A DNA stretch of 13,262 nt from Bacteroidales bacterium (lineage in GTDB: Bacteria; Bacteroidota; Bacteroidia; Bacteroidales; Bacteroidaceae), in contig SFJN01000056.1 of assembly GCA_004555055.1 (NCBI GenBank), positions 1-13,262 of the forward strand, given 5' to 3'. Under the pieces are notes generated by a model. That model was not told where the DNA came from. It was given only the letters and a program-made list of their open reading frames with translations, and ran no database searches. The position numbers and the translations under genes are program-made. This document shows positions 6,826 to 13,262 of the stretch, one piece after another; within the stretch, counting starts at the first letter, position 1, and each line of letters starts with the position of its first letter.

Positions 6826-7131
6826 CTACACCTTGATTTCAACCTCCACACCGCAGGGAAGCTCCAGCTTCATCAAGGCATCGATGGTCTTGGAGTTGCT
6901 GCTGTAGATGTCTACCAGACGCTTGTAGGTAGAAACCTCGAACTGCTCACGGGCCTTCTTGTTAACGAAGGTAGAACGGTTCACAGTGATGATGCGCTTG
7001 CGGGTGGGAAGGGGTACAGGACCACTGACAATGGCACCGGTAGCCTTCACGGTCTTAACGATCTTCTCAGCAGACTTTTCTACGAGAACGTGATCGTAGC
7101 TCTTCAGCTTGATACGAATTTTCTGACTCAT
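6826..7131 (-). CDS. rpsJ: Small ribosomal subunit protein S10
   Basis: A 101-residue component of the 30S head and, in many bacteria, the NusE antitermination factor. The sequence is typical from end to end: KIRIKLKSYDHVLVEKSAEKIV (4-25), GPVPLPTRKRIITVNRSTFVNKKAREQFE (37-65) and the ending LPCGVEVEIKV (91-101). It is the last gene of the str unit here. In most bacteria, including the Bacteroidetes arrangements I know, rplC follows rpsJ directly. Here tandem hairpins and a gene-free stretch follow instead. Confidence 0.97.
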   Translation of the reverse strand: MSQKIRIKLKSYDHVLVEKSAEKIVKTVKATGAIVSGPVPLPTRKRIITVNRSTFVNKKAREQFEVSTYKRLVDIYSSNSKTIDALMKLELPCGVEVEIKV

Positions 7132-7167
7132 GATAAATTAGGAATATAAATGTATGATTTAAAGGAT

Positions 7168-7203
7168 TCCATCCCGTTAAGAGTCATTCGCTAACGGGAT
7201 GGA
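7168..7203 (-). other. Strong hairpin between fusA and rpsJ
   Basis: TCCATCCCGTTA (7168-7179) and TAACGGGATGGA (7192-7203) form a perfect 12-bp stem with a 12-nt loop. The neighbouring GATTCC (7165-7170) and GGAATC (7209-7214) can offer alternative pairing at the base. On the transcript the stem is followed only by CCTTTAAATC, so it is a poor terminator. A partial terminator, an RNA-processing site or a translational control element for rpsJ are all possible. Confidence 0.65.
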
Positions 7204-7226
7204 GCATAGGAATCAACCAGCGTTGA

Positions 7227-9350
<2,124 letters not shown>

Positions 9351-9384
9351 AACGTTGAAAGGAAGTTACGTTATTTGTGTGTGA

Positions 9385-9861
9385 TTAGAAACGGAAATGG
9401 GCGAAAGCACGGTTAGCCTCAGCCATACGGTGCATATCTTCCTTACGCTTGAAGGCACCACCCTGCTCGTTGTATGCGTCCATGATTTCAGCGGCGAGCT
9501 TGTCAGCCATGGTCTTTCCACCACGCTTGCGGGCGTAGTTAATCATATTCTTCATCGAAACGCTCTCCTTACGGTCGGGGCGGATTTCAGTAGGTACCTG
9601 GAAAGTTGCACCACCGATACGACGGCTCTTTACTTCCACCTGGGGAGTCACCTTGTCAAGAGCCTCTTTCCAGATGTCGAGCGCGGTTTTCTCCTCGTTG
9701 GCCATCTTCTCGCCGACAATTTCGATAGCGTGATAGAAGATTTCGTAGGAGACATTCTTCTTGCCGTCATACATGAGGTGGTTAACGAACTTGGAGACCT
9801 TCTGGTCGCCATACACGGGATCCGGAAGGATCTGACGCTTTTTAGGTTTTGCTTTACGCAT
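9385..9861 (-). CDS. rpsG: Small ribosomal subunit protein S7
   Basis: A 158-residue primary 16S-binding protein that organises the 30S head. Typical features are the basic N-terminus MRKAKPKKRQILPDPVYGD, KFVNHLMYDGKKNVSYEIFYHAIE (24-47), the beta-hairpin region VEVKSRRIGGATFQVPTEIRP (76-96) and the ending KREDMHRMAEANRAFAHFRF-like C-terminus (here KRKEDMHRMAEANRAFAHFRF). In Escherichia coli S7 represses its own operon by binding the rpsL-rpsG spacer; the equivalent spacer here is long (271 nt) and structured. Confidence 0.97.
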   Translation of the reverse strand: MRKAKPKKRQILPDPVYGDQKVSKFVNHLMYDGKKNVSYEIFYHAIEIVGEKMANEEKTALDIWKEALDKVTPQVEVKSRRIGGATFQVPTEIRPDRKESVSMKNMINYARKRGGKTMADKLAAEIMDAYNEQGGAFKRKEDMHRMAEANRAFAHFRF

Positions 9862-10132
9862 TGCTGTGTGTGTAAGTGGGTTGGTTTTCAGTTAGGGCTG
9901 CATACTTGTTTCTTCAGCCGTCATCGCGAAGCGGCTTACTCAACCTTTTGCAAACCAATTGTCTTCCTTTGAAGACGGAGATGTGTGTAGTGGGAAAGTT
10001 GCAGAACGGGAATGGCGGAGCGACTCATGCCGTTTCTCCGGTCATCGATCCGATGACGAAATCGAGAGATGTCTTCATCTGCACGCTGGCAGATTACTCT
10101 CCGCCCCCTTCTGCCTTCAAGACCATCGAATC
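9862..10132 (-). promoter_or_regulatory. Long structured rpsL-rpsG spacer, possible S7 control region
   Basis: This 271-nt spacer has no convincing gene and no TAnnTTTG element on the minus strand, so rpsG appears to depend on transcription through it. Three small dyads are visible: AGCCG with CGGCT (9916-9936), GTCTTC with GAAGAC around a CTTT loop (9961-9976) and GTCATCG with CGATGAC around ATC (10041-10057). The regulatory role is inferred from the E. coli precedent; no S7-binding consensus was matched. Confidence 0.4.
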
Positions 10133-10513
10133 TTACTTCTTGGCCTTGGGACGCTTGGCACCGTACTTCGAACGACGCTGTGTACGGTTGGCTACACCGG
10201 CGGTATCAAGCGTACCGCGAACGATGTGATAACGTACACCGGGGAGGTCCTTCACACGACCGCCACGAACGAGAACGATGCTGTGTTCCTGAAGGTTGTG
10301 GCCTTCTCCGGGGATGTAGGAGTTCACCTCCTTGGAGTTGGTGAGGCGCACACGGGCTACCTTACGCATTGCGGAGTTAGGCTTCTTAGGGGTTGTAGTG
10401 TACACGCGGACGCAGACACCACGACGCTGGGGGCAGCTGTCAAGCGCGGGCGACTTACTCTTGTCGGCAGCCACGCTGCGGCCCTTACGTACCAATTGCT
10501 GGATTGTAGGCAT
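10133..10513 (-). CDS. rpsL: Small ribosomal subunit protein S12
   Basis: A 126-residue protein of the 30S decoding centre, governing accuracy. Family blocks are complete: MPTIQQLVRKGR, CPQRRGVCVRVYTTTPKKPNSAMRKVARVRL (27-57), PGEGHNLQEHSIVLVRGGRVKDLPGVRYHIVRGTLD (68-103). The streptomycin-related lysines in TPKKPNS and in GGRVKDLPGV are present, which is the wild-type, sensitive-type state. The aspartate of VKDLPG, the site of methylthiolation in some bacteria, is also present. First gene of the str unit, with its own promoter at 10605-10636. Confidence 0.97.
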   Translation of the reverse strand: MPTIQQLVRKGRSVAADKSKSPALDSCPQRRGVCVRVYTTTPKKPNSAMRKVARVRLTNSKEVNSYIPGEGHNLQEHSIVLVRGGRVKDLPGVRYHIVRGTLDTAGVANRTQRRSKYGAKRPKAKK

Positions 10514-10604
10514 TGTCTTTTGTTTTTTATTATTTATATATTGTATTATAGAATTCGTAGGGATGTGACATTGAGCAGAGTATACACTCCACCCTATTCG
10601 GGCG

Positions 10605-10636
10605 CAAAATTACGACTTTTTTGCCAAGACGACAAA
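10605..10636 (-). promoter_or_regulatory. rpsL: Bacteroidetes-type promoter of the str operon
   Basis: On the minus strand TTTG (10636-10633), exactly 20 nt, then TAATTTTG (10612-10605). This is an ideal match to the Bacteroidetes housekeeping promoter. Transcription would begin near 10599, giving a leader of about 85 nt before rpsL. Confidence 0.8.
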
Positions 10637-10718
10637 ATATTTTGCATTTTTGGACAGGAATATCATGCTTGTCACGTCAAATTATGACACACAAATTACA
10701 AAACTGTCTGTCAGCGAA

Positions 10719-11882
10719 TCAACGTTCGGCAATGTCGACACTGACATTGGACAAGCGGTAGGCCGGGGCATTTGCGTCTGTCGTCTCCACGTTTCCCTCT
10801 ATCTGACCGGAATCTATGCCGGTCTTGAGGAGGATGGCGTTGGTGACGGCTTCCACACGCTTTGAAGCGAGAATTTGCGAAAATTCCTTCTCGTTGGCCT
10901 TGACATAGGCCGTCACCTTCACTCGGGCCTTGGGATGTTCCTTCAGGAAGGCGGTGATGGCCTCGACACTGGGCATCTGCGACTGTCCGACGCTATAGCG
11001 TGCCGCATTGAACGGAATCTGGGTTCTGAACACAGAAACCGTACGCTCTACGGTCTTTGGCTTACGTCTTTCAAGCTCACGGACACGATCTTCCAGTTGC
11101 GCACGGGCATTTTCGGCACTGTCGAGGGCAGCACGTGCCTTTTCGATTTCCGCATCGCGCTGGGCGACATCGGAACGGAGATAGTTGACAATGTCGTTCA
11201 GACGGTTGATTTCCTCCATATCCACCACCGGTTTGGCAAACGTCAAATGACGTGGCTGGCGCTTGCCCTTGATGTGATAGGTGGCTCCCACGGTCAGCTG
11301 AAGGTCGGCATGGTTGATGTCAAAACTCTCATACTGGTTCCCATGGGGTACACTGAGGTCGTAGACCATGGCAGGACGCAATGAGAACGTCCACTCCTTG
11401 TCGCGGCCGATGGTAAAACGGAAGTCGGCGCCAAACTTTGTCGCAAAATAGTTTTCGTCGGGGAAATACTCCGAATTGGTGCCGCGGTAGAGATGGCCCC
11501 AGGTCGGCATAATCATGGCTTCCACCTCAAAGAAACGCGGAGAACCGGCATATCCCTGTATCAATCTGGAGATGTTCAGGTAGAATGCCGGACCGATGAC
11601 CGTCCTCGGGTCCTTGCGTTCGTCACGGTCCATACGCATATAAAGGTCGGCCTCCACGCCCATGGAAAAGGCAGGCATCATCTGCTTGCGAACCTCAACG
11701 ATGCCCATCCATCCACTGCAGTCGGCAATATATTTCATTGGGAAAATCATGGGATGATAGCCTCCCACCGACAGGCCGACGCTCCAATTGTCAGTAAAGC
11801 GTGCCCTTTGCAATGGTTGGTTCCCGGAATATGCCATTATGGCAGAGATGAAGAGCAGAACGACTGTCAGAAATCTTTTCAT
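10719..11882 (-). CDS. OmpA-like outer-membrane protein with a degenerate C-terminal domain
   Basis: A 387-residue exported protein. Signal peptide 1-19 or so (MKRFLTVVLLFISAIMAYSG). Residues 30-205 have alternating, aromatic-ended strands consistent with a small beta-barrel (SVGLSVGGYHP, FSMGVEADLYMRM, WTFSLRPAMVYDLSV, LQLTVGATYHI). A coiled coil follows (about 221-272, MEEINRLNDIVNYLRSDVAQRDAEIEKARAAL). The C-terminal part (283-386) has OmpA-domain shape: FRTQIPFNAARYSVGQSQMPSVEAITAFLKEHPKARVKVTAYVKAN, then SQILASKRVEAVTNAIL. The peptidoglycan-contacting arginine appears kept (R342), but the usual HTD aspartate is replaced by lysine (K328) and the final NRRV motif is absent (LSNVSV). A structural link between outer membrane and wall is the family role; binding here is doubtful. 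It has its own likely promoter at 11995-12026. Confidence 0.78.
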   Translation of the reverse strand: MKRFLTVVLLFISAIMAYSGNQPLQRARFTDNWSVGLSVGGYHPMIFPMKYIADCSGWMGIVEVRKQMMPAFSMGVEADLYMRMDRDERKDPRTVIGPAFYLNISRLIQGYAGSPRFFEVEAMIMPTWGHLYRGTNSEYFPDENYFATKFGADFRFTIGRDKEWTFSLRPAMVYDLSVPHGNQYESFDINHADLQLTVGATYHIKGKRQPRHLTFAKPVVDMEEINRLNDIVNYLRSDVAQRDAEIEKARAALDSAENARAQLEDRVRELERRKPKTVERTVSVFRTQIPFNAARYSVGQSQMPSVEAITAFLKEHPKARVKVTAYVKANEKEFSQILASKRVEAVTNAILLKTGIDSGQIEGNVETTDANAPAYRLSNVSVDIAER

Positions 11883-11924
11883 AAATTCATTGGAAGACCC
11901 CTCTGACGGAAAAACACCCTCATT

Positions 11925-11934
11925 GTAATATTAC
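11925..11934. other. 10-bp perfect palindrome in the OmpA-like gene leader
   Basis: GTAATATTAC lies between the predicted promoter and the OmpA-like start. Such a short AT palindrome can be a protein-binding site or chance; nothing else supports a role. Confidence 0.25.
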
Positions 11935-11972
11935 ACGCGCGCAAAAGGAGGGATATCCGGACTTACGGGAAA

Positions 11973-11980
11973 GGGGGGGG
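11973..11980. repeat. Run of eight G in the OmpA-like gene leader
   Basis: Eight consecutive G on the plus strand (C on the transcript), between the predicted -7 element and the start codon. Homopolymers of this length can vary by slippage. It is outside the coding frame and outside the -33/-7 spacer, so a change would alter only the leader. Confidence 0.6.
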
Positions 11981-11994
11981 AAGAAAATAGACTG

Positions 11995-12026
11995 CAAATT
12001 TACGGGAGAATGACGAAATTGGCAAG
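11995..12026 (-). promoter_or_regulatory. Likely promoter of the OmpA-like gene
   Basis: On the minus strand CTTG (12026-12023; consensus TTTG) precedes TAAATTTG (12002-11995) by 20 nt. The -7 element is a full match and the -33 element has one mismatch. The leader would be about 107 nt. Confidence 0.55.
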
Positions 12027-12051
12027 CAAAACACTGTTTTTGCCTTTTCAC

Positions 12052-12083
12052 CTTGCATAATTGTCATGAAAAGTGTAACTTCG
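12052..12083 (+). promoter_or_regulatory. Weaker housekeeping-type promoter candidate before the DUF3467 gene
   Basis: CTTG (12052-12055), 20 nt, TAACTTCG (12076-12083). Each element departs from consensus at one position but the spacing is right. It could be an alternative to the -24/-12 site downstream of it. Confidence 0.3.
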
Positions 12084-12091
12084 CCACGCGA

Positions 12092-12105
12092 TTTGTGGGC
12101 ACAAA
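12092..12105. promoter_or_regulatory. Dyad upstream of the -24/-12 site
   Basis: TTTGTG (12092-12097) and CACAAA (12100-12105) are perfect inverted halves around GG. The dyad sits only 6 nt upstream of the -24 element at 12111, closer than most activator sites, so it could equally be an operator or accidental. Confidence 0.35.
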
Positions 12106-12110
12106 AATCA

Positions 12111-12126
12111 TGGCACACGTCTTGCA
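12111..12126 (+). promoter_or_regulatory. Sigma-54-type (-24/-12) promoter before the DUF3467 gene
   Basis: TGGCAC (12111-12116), five bases, TTGCA (12122-12126). The invariant GG and GC are separated by exactly 10 nt as sigma-54 requires, and all flanking consensus bases fit. Transcription would start near 12137, about 77 nt before the ATG. By eye I found no comparably good site elsewhere in the window on either strand. Confidence 0.6.
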
Positions 12127-12138
12127 CCCTACAATGGC

Positions 12139-12169
12139 AAAGCGGCAAGAAACCTTTTTTTCCCGCTTT
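12139..12169 (+). other. Stem-loop in the predicted DUF3467 leader
   Basis: AAAGCGG (12139-12145) pairs with CCGCTTT (12163-12169) over a 17-nt loop that contains a T-run. It begins about two bases after the predicted sigma-54 transcription start. It may stabilise the 5' end; no riboswitch family was recognised. Confidence 0.35.
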
Positions 12170-12213
12170 AATCCACAACGAATTACAAATCAAAATCATA
12201 CATTTTATACATC

Positions 12214-12543
12214 ATGGAAGAAAAGAAACAGCCCCAGCAGCAGCAACTGCAGATTGAACTCACCCCCGAGGTTGCCAACGGCACCTACAGCAACCTTGCC
12301 ATCATCAATCACAGTAACCAGGAGTTCATCATCGATTTCGTTGCTGCCCTCCCCGGTATCCCCAAGGCACGTGTCAACTGCCGCCAGATTCTCACCCCCG
12401 AGAACGCCAAGCGTCTGCTCTTCGCCCTTCAGGACAACGTGGTGAAGTACGAACAGAAGTTCGGCACCATCGAGCAGCGTGGCAATGCAGCCCCCAAGGC
12501 TGACGGCCGCACCGCAGCACCCTTCGGCATGCCCGAGGCTTAA
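12214..12543 (+). CDS. DUF3467 family protein, function unknown
   Basis: A 109-residue, probably cytoplasmic protein of the DUF3467 family, whose function is not established. A glutamine-rich N-terminus (6-13) leads into the conserved part: GTYSNLAIINHSNQEFIIDF (23-42) and RVNCRQILTPENAKRLLFALQDNVVKYEQKFG (53-84). The last 25 residues are alanine- and proline-rich and likely flexible. The compact strand-strand-helix arrangement looks like a small dimerising or binding module, but that is only a guess. It stands alone on its strand, with a -24/-12 site before it and a strong terminator after it, so it is a single-gene transcript. Codon use appears biased toward the set seen in the ribosomal protein genes, suggesting good expression. 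Confidence 0.88.
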   Translation: MEEKKQPQQQQLQIELTPEVANGTYSNLAIINHSNQEFIIDFVAALPGIPKARVNCRQILTPENAKRLLFALQDNVVKYEQKFGTIEQRGNAAPKADGRTAAPFGMPEA

Positions 12544-12562
12544 ATACCAGCAAACAACAGAC

Positions 12563-12610
12563 AAACGCTCTTATCCGGTAACTACCGGGCAAGAGCGTTT
12601 TTCGTTTTTC
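12563..12610 (+). terminator. Intrinsic terminator of the DUF3467 gene
   Basis: AAACGCTCTT (12563-12572) pairs with AAGAGCGTTT (12591-12600), with an inner CCGGT/ACCGG pairing (12575-12588), followed by TTCGTTTTT. In the opposite direction the following T content is weaker, so it may only partly serve the converging gene at 12632. Confidence 0.9.
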
Positions 12611-12631
12611 AAACAATTGCATTCCAGACTT

Positions 12632-13060
12632 TCAACGATGCCACTTTCCGAGAAGCAACGGCAGCCCAACCACCAGATGCCCGATTGCCAGCACTGACAT
12701 GACGATGCCGCACCAATAATGCACCATACCAAGATAGGGAATCTTCACCGGACTGAGGATTTTGACCGCTCCGGTCACTGCCGTAAAGACAAAGACCCAA
12801 AGGAGCAAAGTAGTGGTCTTCGGAAACCACGGATAGCGTTTGCCCATACCCTGCAGGGCATTCCGGCAAAGCAGGTAATGGCGGTCCACCACAAGAACCA
12901 TAACAAATGCTACTGCGCCGTGTGCAGCCTTGATGACAGCGCGCGGCTCTATCAGCAGGCCGTGACGCTTGAGGTGCAGCACCACACCGCTTGCAAGCAA
13001 GAGCAGGAAGGCTGCTACAAGGATACTATCATTCCTTTTTCTGTTCGTTTTCATTTCCAT
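12632..13060 (-). CDS. Small four-helix membrane protein, candidate di-heme cytochrome b
   Basis: A 142-residue inner-membrane protein with four predicted helices at about 12-29, 42-61, 82-101 and 111-136. Helix 2 has H47 and H61, helix 4 has H114 and H128; both pairs are spaced H-x13-H. Helices 1 and 3 each carry a small-residue pair with glycine (S24-G25, T96-G97). This two-fold pattern is the one by which cytochrome b proteins hold two hemes inside a four-helix bundle. The closest family I can suggest is the DUF4405-like flavinylation-associated cytochromes, which pass electrons across the membrane; that is an inference from the pattern. The frame is open to 13165, but MEMKTNRKR at 13060, a basic N-terminus before helix 1, is the likely start; MKTN at 13054 is an alternative. 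No partner redox gene is visible before the window ends. Confidence 0.65.
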   Translation of the reverse strand: MEMKTNRKRNDSILVAAFLLLLASGVVLHLKRHGLLIEPRAVIKAAHGAVAFVMVLVVDRHYLLCRNALQGMGKRYPWFPKTTTLLLWVFVFTAVTGAVKILSPVKIPYLGMVHYWCGIVMSVLAIGHLVVGLPLLLGKWHR

Positions 13061-13080
13061 AGTCTTTCGTTTGTTTTCTG

Positions 13081-13088
13081 CAAATATA
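13081..13088 (-). promoter_or_regulatory. Candidate -7 element of the four-helix protein gene
   Basis: TATATTTG followed by CAG on the minus strand, the same octamer and flank as at 3028. No TTTG is found at the right distance upstream. The leader would be very short, about 15 nt. Confidence 0.4.
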
Positions 13089-13262
13089 GAAATTTTATCC
13101 TTATCATGCCATGCAGCCACGAATATCATTTGCAAAAACAAGAACCTTACACTCGTAAAACTCACTTATGGTAACTGAAGAATAGTGAGGCGAAAATGCT
13201 GCCATAACTGTATGCCTTACCACTACTGCCACGCTTGCCTACTACAGTTTCGGTGAGTTTTT

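Noticed and set aside
9876..10229. Plus-strand open frames across the rpsL-rpsG spacer
   Set aside because: They run into the antisense of rpsL, have no recognisable domain and no promoter element was seen.
12969..13178. Small plus-strand frame over the 5' end of the four-helix protein gene
   Set aside because: Antisense to the predicted membrane protein; no start context or domain.
13206..13249. AACTGTA and TACAGTT inverted pair near the right edge
   Set aside because: Only 7 bp with a 30-nt loop and no T-run; expected by chance, and the flank is cut by the window end.

Overview
The window looks like chromosomal DNA of a Bacteroidales bacterium, probably Prevotellaceae or a close relative. 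Three things point there: promoters of the Bacteroidetes type (TTTG, about 20 nt, TAnnTTTG), A-rich translation starts without clear Shine-Dalgarno sites, and the characteristic order sigma-54-type AAA+ regulator, LptE-like lipoprotein, TPR-like protein, SecG. The placement is from recognition of protein families and gene order; no search was run.

Layout. 1-2935: a two-gene minus-strand unit for fucose release, a GH29 alpha-L-fucosidase followed by a CBM9-like secreted protein. It has a well-formed promoter at 2904-2935 and a roughly 210-nt leader. The CBM9-like gene is tightly enclosed by an imperfect inverted repeat (85-115 and 1265-1293). 3146-6324: a divergent plus-strand unit with the AAA+ regulator, the LptE-like lipoprotein, the TPR-like protein and SecG, closed by a strong terminator. 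6436-6700: no convincing gene, only a purine-rich repetitive patch. 6713-10636: the minus-strand str operon rpsL-rpsG-fusA-rpsJ, with promoter at 10605-10636 and tandem hairpins after rpsJ. The S10 operon does not continue after rpsJ. The rpsL-rpsG and fusA-rpsJ spacers contain possible RNA structures.

10719-13262: an OmpA-like outer-membrane protein (minus), a DUF3467 gene (plus) with its own terminator, and a small four-helix protein (minus) whose two H-x13-H helices fit a minimal di-heme cytochrome b. The spacer between the OmpA-like gene and the DUF3467 gene carries a -24/-12 site with ideal spacing (12111-12126), preceded by a dyad.

Most of the window is housekeeping. The points most worth a second look are the sigma-54-type promoter before the DUF3467 gene in the same window as a sigma-54-type activator, the inverted repeat around the CBM9-like gene, the minimal di-heme protein, and the separation of rpsJ from the rest of the S10 operon. 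I do not see a CRISPR array, a tRNA or rRNA gene, a transposase or an obvious defence system.
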